NCBI GenBank assembly: GCA_006226595.1
Contig: SBGP01000092.1
Coordinates: forward strand, 62,001-126,000
Direction of reading: 5' to 3'
DNA from: Deltaproteobacteria bacterium
Lineage (GTDB): Bacteria; Myxococcota_A; UBA796; GCA-2862545
DNA: 64,000 nt
Both the position numbers and the translations under genes were made by a program. The notes beneath the pieces were generated by a model. It was given only the letters and a program-made list of their open reading frames with translations. It had not been told where the DNA came from and made no database searches. Shown here in pieces: positions 1-8,955 of this stretch (position 1 is its first letter; each line of letters starts with the position of its first letter).

Positions 1-1
1 G

Positions 2-1093
2 GGCGTGGTCATCGAGACCAGCCTCGACCCGCTCGCCCAGGAGGCCGCCGAGGCCGCCCTGGCGCGCCGTCTGCGCGACTACAAGGACGTGCAGGGGGCC
101 GTGGTGCTCGTCGATGCGGGCAACGGGGCCGTGCGCGCGTACGTGGGCGGCGACCCGGCCCATCCCGACGCTTTCGACCGTGCCGGCACCGCGCTCCGCC
201 AGCCCGGGTCGACGGCCAAGCCCTTCGCCATGCTCGAGGCGGTGGAGCGCTGCGGCGACCGGGGACCGCTGCACCTGCAGTCCTGGCTCTCGGACTCGCC
301 GCTGAGCATCGACACGCCCGCCGGCCCGTGGACGCCGGACAACTACGACCACAAGGACCACGGTGCGACGCGCCTGCGCGACGCGCTCGTGCATTCCTAC
401 AACCGACCTTTCGCGCGGGTCGGGCGTCTGTGCGGCGCCGACGCGGTCGGCGAGCGCATGGCCTCGGCGGGACTGACCATGCCCGAGGAGGTGCCGCAGA
501 GCGTCGTCCTCGGTACGGTCGAGACCACTCCCCTCGCCCTGGCGGGCGCCTACACCGCGTTTGTCGATGGCAAGGCGCACCGTCCGGTACTGGTCACGCG
601 CATCGAGAAGCCCGGCGGTGGCGTGCTCTTCCGAGACGGCGGCGAGAGCCTGGCGGTAGCGACGCCCACCGGGGCGCGCCTCGTGCGCTCCGCCCTCGCC
701 GACGTCGTGGAGCGCGGCACCGCCACGCGGGCGAAGACGCCGGGCGTGAGCGTGGTGGGCAAGACCGGCAGCACCGCGGCCGACGCCTGGTTCGCGGGCC
801 AGGCGGAGGGCCTGGTGGCGGTGGTGTGGCTCGGCAAGGACGACGCCAGCAAGCTCGGCATCAGCGGCGGCAAGGGCGCCGCGCCGGTCGCGAAGGAACT
901 CGCTCCCCTCGCCCTGGCCTGGCCCGCTCCGCAGCTTCCCGAGCCCCTGTTCCTCGTGACCCGCGAGATCGATCCGGACACGGGACTTCGCGTCGGCGCG
1001 CTCGGAAGCGGCGAGCCCGAGCTCTTCCGCCGCGGCGTGGTGCCGCCCACCAAGCCGCTGCTCGGCAAGGGGCGCCCCGAGGTCCTCGACTGA
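2..1093 (+). CDS. Penicillin-binding protein, transpeptidase part (5' end outside window)
   Basis: This is the C-terminal half of a class A type penicillin-binding protein, which cross-links peptidoglycan in the periplasm. The reading frame is open to the left edge, so the N-terminal glycosyltransferase and membrane anchor, if present, lie outside. All three catalytic motifs of the penicilloyl-serine transferase fold are visible. Counted from the GTG at base 5, they are STAK at about residues 69-72 with the nucleophile serine, SYN at 131-133 and KTG at 253-255. The opening residues resemble the linker that precedes the transpeptidase domain in PBP1 proteins. The tail is short, with no obvious extra C-terminal domain. 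It is followed by two hairpins and a convergent gene. PBP1A versus PBP1C cannot be decided from this fragment. Confidence 0.88.
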   Translation, partial: GVVIETSLDPLAQEAAEAALARRLRDYKDVQGAVVLVDAGNGAVRAYVGGDPAHPDAFDRAGTALRQPGSTAKPFAMLEAVERCGDRGPLHLQSWLSDSPLSIDTPAGPWTPDNYDHKDHGATRLRDALVHSYNRPFARVGRLCGADAVGERMASAGLTMPEEVPQSVVLGTVETTPLALAGAYTAFVDGKAHRPVLVTRIEKPGGGVLFRDGGESLAVATPTGARLVRSALADVVERGTATRAKTPGVSVVGKTGSTAADAWFAGQAEGLVAVVWLGKDDASKLGISGGKGAAPVAKELAPLALAWPAPQLPEPLFLVTREIDPDTGLRVGALGSGEPELFRRGVVPPTKPLLGKGRPEVLD

Positions 1094-1110
1094 GGACCCC
1101 AGACGCACGA

Positions 1111-1171
1111 AGGGCGTGACGGCAACCACCGCCACGCCCTGTCGTCAGCCCGCTCCCGAGGCTCGGGAGCG
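1111..1171. terminator. Two hairpins between convergent genes
   Basis: The first hairpin (1111-1140) pairs AGGGCGTG with CACGCCCT and has a further 3-bp inner stem. The second (1151-1171) is a perfect 10-bp stem, CGCTCCCGAG against CTCGGGAGCG, around one base. They lie between the ends of the penicillin-binding protein gene and the TonB receptor gene. There is no T-run, so a bidirectional terminator or transcript-end stabiliser is inferred from position and structure only. Confidence 0.5.
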
Positions 1172-1183
1172 GTCAAGCTCGGA

Positions 1184-4045
1184 CTAGTACCGCATCTTCA
1201 CGCCAGCGCGGATGCCGCGCGGGCTCTGACGGAACATGACCTTGCCGAAGCCGACGGTGTCGTTCTCGAAGTACGTGATCGGCGCCTTGAAGCCCGGCAT
1301 GTTGAAGATGTCCAGGGACAGCTCCAGGCTCTTGTGCTCGTCGAACTCGAACATGTGAGCGACGCGCACGTCCACGTAGTGCGACGCGGGCATGAAGCGG
1401 GTACCACGACCCTCCTGCATGCCGTCGTAGCCGTAGAACGGGATGAGCGTGCGCTTCTGCCAGGCGTGGCCGCTGTCGAACTCGTACACGAGACCCAGGG
1501 TCGTACCGAAGGGCAGCGAGTAGGAGCCGTTCAGCTTGAGGGCGTGGAACGAGTGGTACGGCAGGTAGCCGAAGAAGCCGCCGTCGTCGTTGTAGGTGTC
1601 ATCGGTCACCGAGTAGCGACCGAGGCCCTTCAGACCCTCGAGGAGCCAGCCGTATCCGACGTCGTAGAAGAACGCGCGGTCGGCCTGCTCACCGATGTCG
1701 TCGAGGTACACACCGACGTTGTTGCCGTTGGAGCCCGAGGACGCGCCCGAGGCGAGCTCGAACTGACCCGGGGTGTGGCCGAAGGACTCGGACAGGGTGT
1801 AGCTGCCGTAGAAGCCCCAGTTGCCATCGTGACGGCGCTGGAACGCGACCTCGAGGCCGCGGTAGTTCCGCTCCTTGAGGGGCGAGTTCATGATGTACCA
1901 GTCATCCAGGTTGACGTCGATGTCCTCCGGGATGTTGGCCGTCTTCGACAGGATGCCGCGGAGCGAGACCACGACCTCGTCGGCGATGACGTGCTCGACA
2001 CCGGCGATGGCCTTGTCCATGTGCGCGGGCTTCACGCCAGCCGCGTAGATGAGCGGGTGACCCTCGGGATCCTGCGTGTTGGACCAGATCCAGTTGCCGT
2101 CGGCGTCGCGGGTGTAGCGCACGAAGCCAGCGGAGCTGCGAGCGTTGGACCACTCCCAGAAGTCGCCACCCGCGAGATCGTAGTAGCGACCGGCGTGGGC
2201 GAAGACCTTGGTGTGACCCTGACCGAGCACGTCCCAGGAGAAGCCGACGCGGGGCGCGGGCATCACGCGGGCGCCGAGCTCACCGACCTCACGCTCCTCG
2301 GGAGCGACGGTGAACTCGTCGACCAGCTGGGTCGTCGGGCTGTTGCCCTCGTCGTTCCGGCCATCCTCGATGTCGACGCGGGCGCCGATGTTGAGGGTGA
2401 GCTGGTCGGCGATGGTCCAGTCGTCCTGGAGGAACGCGGAGTAGGTGCTGACCGTGTTGCCCAGCGGACCGACGTTGACCCAGTGCTCGCGGTAGTAGCA
2501 GTCGCTACCGTCCGGCTGGGTGCAGTCGTAGCCCTCTTCGGGGTTCGCGCTGTACTCGGTGCCGACGAGGGTCTGCTCGCCGGTCGGGTTGCCGTCCGAG
2601 TCGATCCACTCGATCTCGGTCTCACCCGTGTGGCGAAGCTCGCGGTTGAACTTCAGGAACCACGCGTCCGCACCCGCCTTGATGCGGTGCTCGCCCGCGG
2701 CGTTCAGGAACTGGGTGAAGCGCAGGCCACCACCCACGCGGGCGCGGGTGTTGAAGTCGTAGTCCTCGGCGTTGTCGAACAGACCGCCGGTGAAGTCACG
2801 ACGGGACGGGGTCTCCGCGTCGCCGGACACCGGAACCACGTTGATCGTGTTCTGGGTCAGGCCGCCGTACACCTCGAGCTGCGTGTCCTGGCTCGGGGCG
2901 ATGTTGACCTTGAGCATGTGCGACATTGCCATGTCGCGGCGGTCGGTCTGCGCCTCGGCGTTGGTCAGCGGATCGTTGTCGAAGTTGTTGAAGAAGTCCG
3001 GAGCCGCCGTGAAGTTGTAGCGGATCGAGATCGTGTCGTTCAGGAAGTAGGTCAGCTTACCCATTCCCTGGCCGCCGAAGGAGCTCAGGCTGGTGTCGCC
3101 ACCCTCGGGGATACGCCAGTCGTACGCGGTGGTGAGGGCCGCGAAGTACCAGAGCTTGTCCTGGATGATCGGGCCGCCCGCGGTGAGGGCGAGGTTCGGG
3201 GAGCGGAAACGACGCTTGGTGGTCGCAGCCTCTTCACCGGTGGAGGTGTCGAGGATGTCGTATTCCTTGTTGAACCAGGCGTGCTGGCTGTAGAAGATGG
3301 CCGCGGAGCCGTGGTGCTCGTTGCCGCCGTCCTTGGTCGACACGTTCACGGCCATGCCGGTGAACTGACCGAACTCGGCGGGAGCGCCGTCGGTGTAGAC
3401 CTGGACTTCCTCGATGGCGTCGAAGTTGACGGACTGGGCCACGGTGTTGGTGGCCGGGTCACGCACGGAGATGCCGTCGATCGTGTAGTTGTTGCCGTAC
3501 TGGCCCTCACCGCGGACCGACGGGTTGGCGCCGCCGCCACCGCCGTTCTGCGTGTCGACGCGGCCGTAGACACCCGGGAGGGTGTTGACGACGTCGGTGA
3601 AGGTACGACCGACCGGCATGTTCTGGATGGTCTCGGCGGACAGCGAGGTCGACAGGGCCGACGACGTGGTGTCCATCGCGGGACGCACACCGAACACGTC
3701 GATGGTCGCGTCGCTGGCGTTGAGGTTCGCGGTCAGGTTCGCGCGGGTCACCGCATTGAGCGCGACGTCCACCTGGCCCTTGGTGACCACCTTGCCCTGG
3801 AACACGACCTCGACGTCGTAGGTGCCGGGGGGCAGGTTGCGGAAGCTGAAGGAACCGTCTTCGGCCGTGTTCTCGGTGCGAGGCATCGGAACGTTCGGGC
3901 CCTTGAGGGTGATCTCCGCGTTCGGAACGGGCATGCCGTCCGTGTCCTCGAGGACACCGCGGATGTCGCCGAACTCGGCGGCCTCGGCGATCGCCGGGAG
4001 GTTCGCGAACAGCGCAACGGCGAGAAGGGAGTTCATGCGGTTCAT
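1184..4045 (-). CDS. TonB-dependent outer-membrane receptor with carboxypeptidase-like N-terminal domain
   Basis: A 953-residue TonB-dependent receptor that would import a large or scarce substrate across the outer membrane. A signal peptide (residues 1 to about 22) is followed by a carboxypeptidase-regulatory-like beta domain (about 25-115). A plug domain follows, with the PGV and SVRGEGQ...NNYTIDGI type motifs, and then a long beta-barrel. The protein ends in Tyr, as expected for barrel insertion by BAM. The start at 4045 is chosen because the signal peptide begins there, AGGTGC/GGAGGT lies just upstream, and the ATG overlaps the stop of the lipoprotein gene as ATGA. The substrate is unknown, and no iron-box or vitamin signal was seen. 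It is probably co-transcribed with and translationally coupled to the upstream lipoprotein. Confidence 0.93.
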   Translation of the reverse strand: MNRMNSLLAVALFANLPAIAEAAEFGDIRGVLEDTDGMPVPNAEITLKGPNVPMPRTENTAEDGSFSFRNLPPGTYDVEVVFQGKVVTKGQVDVALNAVTRANLTANLNASDATIDVFGVRPAMDTTSSALSTSLSAETIQNMPVGRTFTDVVNTLPGVYGRVDTQNGGGGGANPSVRGEGQYGNNYTIDGISVRDPATNTVAQSVNFDAIEEVQVYTDGAPAEFGQFTGMAVNVSTKDGGNEHHGSAAIFYSQHAWFNKEYDILDTSTGEEAATTKRRFRSPNLALTAGGPIIQDKLWYFAALTTAYDWRIPEGGDTSLSSFGGQGMGKLTYFLNDTISIRYNFTAAPDFFNNFDNDPLTNAEAQTDRRDMAMSHMLKVNIAPSQDTQLEVYGGLTQNTINVVPVSGDAETPSRRDFTGGLFDNAEDYDFNTRARVGGGLRFTQFLNAAGEHRIKAGADAWFLKFNRELRHTGETEIEWIDSDGNPTGEQTLVGTEYSANPEEGYDCTQPDGSDCYYREHWVNVGPLGNTVSTYSAFLQDDWTIADQLTLNIGARVDIEDGRNDEGNSPTTQLVDEFTVAPEEREVGELGARVMPAPRVGFSWDVLGQGHTKVFAHAGRYYDLAGGDFWEWSNARSSAGFVRYTRDADGNWIWSNTQDPEGHPLIYAAGVKPAHMDKAIAGVEHVIADEVVVSLRGILSKTANIPEDIDVNLDDWYIMNSPLKERNYRGLEVAFQRRHDGNWGFYGSYTLSESFGHTPGQFELASGASSGSNGNNVGVYLDDIGEQADRAFFYDVGYGWLLEGLKGLGRYSVTDDTYNDDGGFFGYLPYHSFHALKLNGSYSLPFGTTLGLVYEFDSGHAWQKRTLIPFYGYDGMQEGRGTRFMPASHYVDVRVAHMFEFDEHKSLELSLDIFNMPGFKAPITYFENDTVGFGKVMFRQSPRGIRAGVKMRY

Positions 4046-4752
4046 CGCGCACCTCCACTGCTGTCGATAGTGATGTAGGTCGGCGCACACACGGTCGCGG
4101 TGTCGAGACCGGTATCCGACGGATCGCACAGCATGCCGCCGCTACCGCCGTTCGAGTGCGTCATGTAGACGAGGTAGGTGCCGTCGGCGACGTCCGGGAC
4201 CTCGAAGTGGGTGATGGCCCCACGGCAGTCACTGACGATGTCGAACGAGGCGACCTGGGTGAAGTCGGTGACGGAGTAGAGGCCACCGGTGACCTCCGCC
4301 TCGTCGATGCCACAGCCGAAGACGCCGATGGCGTCGCCCACGACGTTGGTCTCGCCCACGCCGATGGCCTCGACCATGAAGTCGCCCGGGCAAGCCAGGT
4401 AGTAGAAACCGCGGTCGAGCGTCAGGGTGACGTCGTCGATGGTCAGGTCGACATCGACGAACGTGCCGCCGGCCTCGTAGTTGGCCGGGCTGACGCCGTA
4501 GTACTTGAAGCCGACGTCCTGGGCGTGCTCGCCACGGGTCGGGTCTTCCTCAGCCGCGGCCCAACCCTCGATGGGGTTGCCGCCGATGCTCGCCGTGGCC
4601 TCGGTGCCCAGGCGGGCGCCGCTGATGGTCACGTCGGTACAGCCGTCGGTGTATGCGTAATCAGGGTCGATGGACACGAGCCGCGGCTCGGTCGCCAGCT
4701 TGCACGCGGGCAACATGCCCGCGACGAGCAGGAGCGTGAAGTGTCGATACAA
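4042..4752 (-). CDS. Lipoprotein partner of the TonB receptor
   Basis: A 236-residue predicted lipoprotein. A short hydrophobic leader ends in the lipobox LPAC, with the lipidated Cys at about residue 17. The mature protein starts with a stretch resembling an IPT/TIG immunoglobulin-like fold (LVSIDPDYAYTDGCTDVTISG, shortened here to its key pattern of an S-I-x-P start and a T-I-S-G strand). The rest is beta-rich with several Cys. GAGGAGG lies 8 bases upstream of the ATG. Its stop overlaps the receptor start by four bases, so both are made together. A surface or periplasmic accessory of the receptor is inferred; no enzyme motif is visible. Confidence 0.75.
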   Translation of the reverse strand: MYRHFTLLLVAGMLPACKLATEPRLVSIDPDYAYTDGCTDVTISGARLGTEATASIGGNPIEGWAAAEEDPTRGEHAQDVGFKYYGVSPANYEAGGTFVDVDLTIDDVTLTLDRGFYYLACPGDFMVEAIGVGETNVVGDAIGVFGCGIDEAEVTGGLYSVTDFTQVASFDIVSDCRGAITHFEVPDVADGTYLVYMTHSNGGSGGMLCDPSDTGLDTATVCAPTYITIDSSGGAR

Positions 4753-5067
4753 GGGTGCCTCCTCACAGGTGGGCGCAGACTCACGGGAAAGCGACGCTTA
4801 TCCCCGTCCTCCGGGACAAAGCATGACACTTTGTGTTGCAACAAACGAGCGGAAACAGGGAGTGAGCGCCGCCTCACCGATCCCAAAGCCACTTCAGATC
4901 GACACAATGCCGATGTGTGCGTGCTTTGCGAACTTTTCGTTGCACCGTTTCCACACACCCGTGCGGAGTCGCATCACGCCGCTTCAGCCCCGGTGCATGT
5001 GGGGGCGAACCGCGTGTCGCTGGTGATTAGAATGCCGCCGCGACGCCACCTCGGACCGGAGACCTCG
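4753..5067. promoter_or_regulatory. Divergent promoter region with a 10-bp palindrome
   Basis: This 315-base non-coding region separates the lipoprotein/receptor operon from the MBL-fold gene and must hold both promoters. It is visibly richer in A and T than its surroundings. A perfect palindrome, TGTTGCAACA, lies at 4834-4843, about 80 bases upstream of the lipoprotein start. It could be an operator. No convincing -35/-10 pair was found. Confidence 0.35.
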
Positions 5068-6000
5068 ATGGACGTGCGAACCCTGGATTGCAACTATACC
5101 GAGGAGGAAGGCGTGGCTGCGGCATACCTCCTCGTCGATCACGATGAGGCCGCGTTCGTCGAGACGAATACGAATCACGCGGTACCGCGCCTGTTGCGCG
5201 CGCTCGAGGATGCGCACCTTGCGCCGGAGCAGGTGCGCTACGTCATCTGCACGCACATCCACCTCGATCATGCGGGTGGCGCCGGCCTTCTCATGGACGC
5301 GTGCCCCGAGGCCCGGCTGTTGCTGCATCCGCGGGCGGCGCCGCACGCCATCGACCCGTCCAGGATCGTCGCGGGTGCGACTGCGGTGTATGGGGAACGT
5401 CGGTTTGCCGAGCTTTATGGCGCCATCCGCCCGGTGGCCGAGACCCGTGTGGACGCCCTCGACGACGACGCCACCGTGCCCTTCGGACAGGGCGAGCTCC
5501 GCTTCCTGCACACTCGCGGCCACGCGAATCACCACTTCTGCGTCCGAGCTGGAGACGGCATCTTCACCGGAGATAGCTTCGGAATCGCGTACCCCGGCCT
5601 GCAGACCCGGGGCCGCTTCGTGTTTCCGTCGACCACGCCCACCGACTTCGACGCCGAGGCCGCGCACGCCTCGGTGGACCGCATCCTGGCGAGTGGGGCC
5701 GAGCGGGCCTGGCTCACGCACTTCGGCGAGGTCCGTGACCTCGAGGCCATCGCGGGCGAGCTGCACCGCCAGCTCGACGACTACGCCACGCTCGTCGAGG
5801 AGGCCGACACCTCGGGGCGGGAGGGCGACGCACTCGAGGCCTTCTGCGGCGAGCGAGTAGGGGCGCTGTTCGCCGCCGAGCTCGACCGTCACGGGCTCGG
5901 CAGCTCGGCCTTCCTCCACCTGCTCGACATCGACATCGACCTCAACGGTCAGGGTGTCGCGTTCGCGGTGAAGAAGCGCCGGTTCAAGCGCGCGCACTGA
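5068..6000 (+). CDS. MBL-fold metallo-hydrolase
   Basis: A 310-residue metallo-beta-lactamase-fold hydrolase. The zinc signature THIHLDHAGG is near residue 65, giving H-x-H-x-D-H. Downstream are HTRGHANHH, GDSFG and THFGE segments that supply the remaining metal ligands of the family. There is no signal peptide, so it should be cytoplasmic. The start at 5068 has GGAGA about five bases upstream; an in-frame ATG at 5032 is possible but less well supported. The family includes glyoxalase II-like, lactonase and esterase members, and the substrate cannot be read from sequence. It stands alone, convergent with the DsbA-type gene. Confidence 0.85.
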   Translation: MDVRTLDCNYTEEEGVAAAYLLVDHDEAAFVETNTNHAVPRLLRALEDAHLAPEQVRYVICTHIHLDHAGGAGLLMDACPEARLLLHPRAAPHAIDPSRIVAGATAVYGERRFAELYGAIRPVAETRVDALDDDATVPFGQGELRFLHTRGHANHHFCVRAGDGIFTGDSFGIAYPGLQTRGRFVFPSTTPTDFDAEAAHASVDRILASGAERAWLTHFGEVRDLEAIAGELHRQLDDYATLVEEADTSGREGDALEAFCGERVGALFAAELDRHGLGSSAFLHLLDIDIDLNGQGVAFAVKKRRFKRAH

Positions 6001-6020
6001 CGGGCCGCCGCGGCGACCCG
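6001..6020. terminator. Near-perfect palindrome between convergent genes
   Basis: CGGGCCGCCG is followed directly by CGGCGACCCG, a 20-base palindrome with one mismatch. It sits in the 30-base gap between the MBL-fold gene and the DsbA-type gene. There is no T-run, so a bidirectional transcript end is inferred from position. Confidence 0.4.
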
Positions 6021-6030
6021 CTGCCTCGCG

Positions 6031-7080
6031 TCAGTTCTTGAGCTCGCGGTCGATGACCTTCGAGAACTCTTCGATCGGCTGGGCGCCGCTGACGAGCAGA
6101 CCGTTGATGAAGAAGGTCGGCGTCGAGTTCACGCCGAGCTTCTGGCCCTGCTCGGAGTCCGCCTTGACCAGGGGCTCGTACTTGCCGCTCGCGAGGCAGG
6201 CCGAGAACTTGTCGCCGTCGAGGCCGATCTCCGCGCCCCACGCCTTGTACTGGGCATCGCCGAGGGCGCGCTGGTTGTGGAGCATCTTGTCGTTGAGCTC
6301 CCAGTACTTGCCCTGCTCGCCGGCGCAGTGCGCCGCGACGGCCGCGCCGATGCTCGGTCCCGTCTCGCGGAGCGGGTAGTCCTTGAACACGATGCGCACC
6401 TTGTCGCCGTACTTGTCGAGCAGCGCGTCGAGCGTGGGCTCGACCACGCCGCAGTAGTGGCACGCGTACTCGGCGAACTGCACGATGGTCACCGGCGCCT
6501 CGGCGTTGCCGCGGATCGGGTCGTGGTCCGCGAGCTCGACCTTCATGCGGGGCAGCTCGGGGTAGTCGATGAACGACTCGAAGCCGGTCTTCGCCTTGAG
6601 CTCGCCGATATACGCTCCGTAGCGCTCCACCGACTTTCGGTAGATCAGCTCCTGCTCGAGGTACGGCTTCGCGGTGTCGAAGGGCACCTCGCCCATGCGA
6701 CGCGCCATGGCCGGGTACAGCTCGCGCATCTCGGCCTCGGTCGGCGCGCTGATCTTGTCCTCGACCTCGATCTTCAGCAGGCCGTCGATGTCCGTGTCGC
6801 GCGACTTGGCCTCGGCCTCGAGCATCTTCTCGACCGCGAGGGCGTCGAGGGCGCGGGACTTCGCCTCGTAGGTACCCATCAGGTACTCGGTCTCGAGCTT
6901 GACCAGCTGGTTGTGCACCTCGGCGTCGAGCTCGGCCTGGGTGAGCTGGCCGCCCTTCCACTGTGCAACGGGCGCGTCGGGCGCGCCGACCGGGTCGGCG
7001 GGGGCAGCCTCGGCGTGCTTCTCGGTCGCGGGACCGCAGGCGGCGAGGAGGAAGAGCATGGTGAGCGTCACAGGGCGCAT
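6031..7080 (-). CDS. DsbA-like thiol oxidoreductase lipoprotein with foldase-like N-terminal region
   Basis: A 349-residue predicted lipoprotein with lipobox LAAC at about residues 12-15. The N-terminal half (about 40-160) is charged and helical and begins with the VAQWKGGQLTQAEL pattern typical of SurA/parvulin-type chaperone modules. The C-terminal half (about 185-345) is a thioredoxin-fold DsbA-like domain with active-site CHYC (in FAEYACHYCG) and a cis-Pro loop (STPTFFINGL). It should form or shuffle disulfides in the cell envelope. GAGGC lies upstream of the ATG. Single-gene unit, transcribed towards the MBL-fold gene. The fusion of a foldase-like and a disulfide domain is known in deltaproteobacterial proteins; the client proteins are unknown. 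Confidence 0.88.
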   Translation of the reverse strand: MRPVTLTMLFLLAACGPATEKHAEAAPADPVGAPDAPVAQWKGGQLTQAELDAEVHNQLVKLETEYLMGTYEAKSRALDALAVEKMLEAEAKSRDTDIDGLLKIEVEDKISAPTEAEMRELYPAMARRMGEVPFDTAKPYLEQELIYRKSVERYGAYIGELKAKTGFESFIDYPELPRMKVELADHDPIRGNAEAPVTIVQFAEYACHYCGVVEPTLDALLDKYGDKVRIVFKDYPLRETGPSIGAAVAAHCAGEQGKYWELNDKMLHNQRALGDAQYKAWGAEIGLDGDKFSACLASGKYEPLVKADSEQGQKLGVNSTPTFFINGLLVSGAQPIEEFSKVIDRELKN

Positions 7081-7245
7081 GGGGCCTCACTGGAAGAATC
7101 GTCCCGCGTCGGCTAACCCAGAGGCGCGGAGGAGGCGCGCAATGTGGCATCCTCCGACAGGTTGGCTGGGGGGCCGACCGAAGCGAACGGCACGGCACGA
7201 CGTCTGCACGGGGACCAGACGACACCGCGCCCCCGGAGCCTCCTC

Positions 7246-8589
7246 GTGAACCACGTCTTCTTCTTCATCGTGCTGATCTCGTTCCTGTTCGCCGCCGCCA
7301 CCGGCAGCATGGAAGCGATGGGCAGCGCCGCGCTCTCCTCGGCCAAGGCCAGCGTCGACATCTCGCTCGGTCTCGTCGGGTACATGGCCCTGTTCCTGGG
7401 CCTGATGAAGGTCGGTGAGGAAGGCGGGCTGCTCAAGCTGCTCGCCCGCGCGATTCGCCCGGTCATGTCGCGGCTGTTCCCGGAGATTCCCTCCGACCAC
7501 CCCGCCCTGCCCGCGATGGTGCTCAACATCAGCGCGAACATGCTCGGACTCGGCAACGCCGCGACCCCGCTGGGCATCAAGGCGATGCACGAGCTGAACA
7601 AGCTCAACCAGACCCCGGGCGTGGCGACCAACGCCATGGTGCTGTTCCTCGCCATCAACACCTCCGGCGTGGCCCTGCTCCCCTCGGGCGTCGTCTCCTT
7701 CCGCGAGCAGGCCGGAAGCGCCGATCCGTGGGGCATCGTGGCTCCCACGCTCTTCGCCACGCTGTGCTCGACCCTCGTCGGCATCACCGCCGCCAAGACC
7801 CTGCAGCGCCTGCCGATGTTCGCGCCGCCGGACCCGTCCGAGGTCGAGGTCGGCGAGGTTGCCGAGCTCAAGGAGCGCGACCTCGGCAAGGCCGTCGACG
7901 AGGCCGCGGCAGGACTCGACAGCGGCGAAGCGACCTGGGGCGTCTACGTCCTCGGCAGCTTCCTGCTCGTCGCCTCCGCGCTGCTCGTCGTGCCGCCCAT
8001 CGGCGCCGCGTTCATGAGCGATGCCGCCCGGGCCGCCGAGTGGCGTGCCTTCGCCGACACCGTCGGCGACTGGGTCATCCCCGTGCTCATCCTCTCGCTG
8101 CTCTCGTTCGGCTACTTCACGGGCGTGAAGGTGTACGAGACCTTCGTCGCCGGCGCGAAGGAGGGCTTCGAGATCGCCGTGAAGATCATCCCCTTCCTCG
8201 TCGCCATCCTCGTCGCCGTCGGCATGTTCAAGGCATCGGGTGCGATGGACGCGGTGCTGCGCAACGTGGGTCCGATCACGATGGCCCTGGGCATTCCGCC
8301 AGAAGCGGTGCCGATGGCGCTCGTCCGTCCCCTCTCCGGCTCCGGCGCAAGCGGCGTGATGGCCGAGGTCCTGCAGTCCAGCGGCCCCGACTCCTACGCC
8401 GGCTACGTCGTCAGCGTCCTCAACGGCTCGACCGAGACCACCTTCTACGTGCTCGCCGTGTACTTCGGCAGCGTCGGCGTCACGCGCATCCGCCACGCGG
8501 TGTTCGCGGGGCTCGCCGCCGACATCACCGGCGTCATCGCGACCGGCTTCATCTGCATGGTGCTCTACGGGCACCTGATCGCGGGCTGA
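7246..8589 (+). CDS. SpmA-SpmB fusion, nucleoside-recognition domain membrane protein
   Basis: A 447-residue inner-membrane protein made of two nucleoside-recognition (Gate) domains, matching spore maturation proteins SpmA and SpmB joined in one chain. The SpmA part has the signature NISANMLGLGNAATPLG near residue 90. The SpmB part ends with the STETTFYVLAVYFGSVG segment near residue 400. A hydrophilic linker (about 190-225) joins them. The GTG at 7246 is chosen because GGAG lies 7 bases upstream and the protein then starts at the first membrane helix. The transported or sensed molecule is not established. A small gene follows after two bases, so they are probably co-expressed. Confidence 0.88.
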   Translation: MNHVFFFIVLISFLFAAATGSMEAMGSAALSSAKASVDISLGLVGYMALFLGLMKVGEEGGLLKLLARAIRPVMSRLFPEIPSDHPALPAMVLNISANMLGLGNAATPLGIKAMHELNKLNQTPGVATNAMVLFLAINTSGVALLPSGVVSFREQAGSADPWGIVAPTLFATLCSTLVGITAAKTLQRLPMFAPPDPSEVEVGEVAELKERDLGKAVDEAAAGLDSGEATWGVYVLGSFLLVASALLVVPPIGAAFMSDAARAAEWRAFADTVGDWVIPVLILSLLSFGYFTGVKVYETFVAGAKEGFEIAVKIIPFLVAILVAVGMFKASGAMDAVLRNVGPITMALGIPPEAVPMALVRPLSGSGASGVMAEVLQSSGPDSYAGYVVSVLNGSTETTFYVLAVYFGSVGVTRIRHAVFAGLAADITGVIATGFICMVLYGHLIAG

Positions 8590-8591
8590 GC

Positions 8592-8867
8592 ATGGACGTC
8601 CACTTCGTCGGCCTTCCCACCGACCCCGAGCCCGCCGCCGTGTACCTCCAGGAGCTCGCGATGGACCTTGCCGAGGCCGCTGGGCCCACACTGTCGTGGC
8701 AGGCGTCACTTGGAGTGGAGGGCATCACCCTGGAGTGTGCAGAGGGCGGCTTCGGATTTCGCGGCGGCGACGCGTGGCGCGTGGAGATCTGGGGCGATCA
8801 GCGCCTGAAAGACGCACTGAAATACGCCCTGCTCCGCGACGAGCGCGTCTCCGGCAGCCATCCGTAG
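8592..8867 (+). CDS. Small conserved-looking protein of unknown function
   Basis: A 91-residue acidic protein that starts two bases after the stop of the SpmA-SpmB fusion gene, which argues for translational coupling. There is no signal peptide or membrane segment and only one Cys. The middle holds short alternating hydrophobic strands (ITLECAEGGFGFRGG, VEIWGD), so a small alpha/beta fold is likely. I do not recognise the family. The codon pattern matches that of neighbouring real genes. Confidence 0.6.
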   Translation: MDVHFVGLPTDPEPAAVYLQELAMDLAEAAGPTLSWQASLGVEGITLECAEGGFGFRGGDAWRVEIWGDQRLKDALKYALLRDERVSGSHP

Positions 8868-8955
8868 GACCGATCTGCGAAAAAAGCAGCGAAGCGTCTG
8901 CATGGCGACACTTCTCCCGGTGAGGACGCTGTAAAACGGTGGGCAGGAGAGACCC

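Noticed and set aside
1334-4078. Very long open frame opposite the TonB receptor gene
   Set aside because: High GC leaves antisense frames open. The peptide is a repetitive Val/Arg/Asp/Glu mixture with no fold signals, while the minus strand codes a clear receptor. The same applies to long plus-strand frames over 9219-12422, 23924-26752 and 33610-37338.
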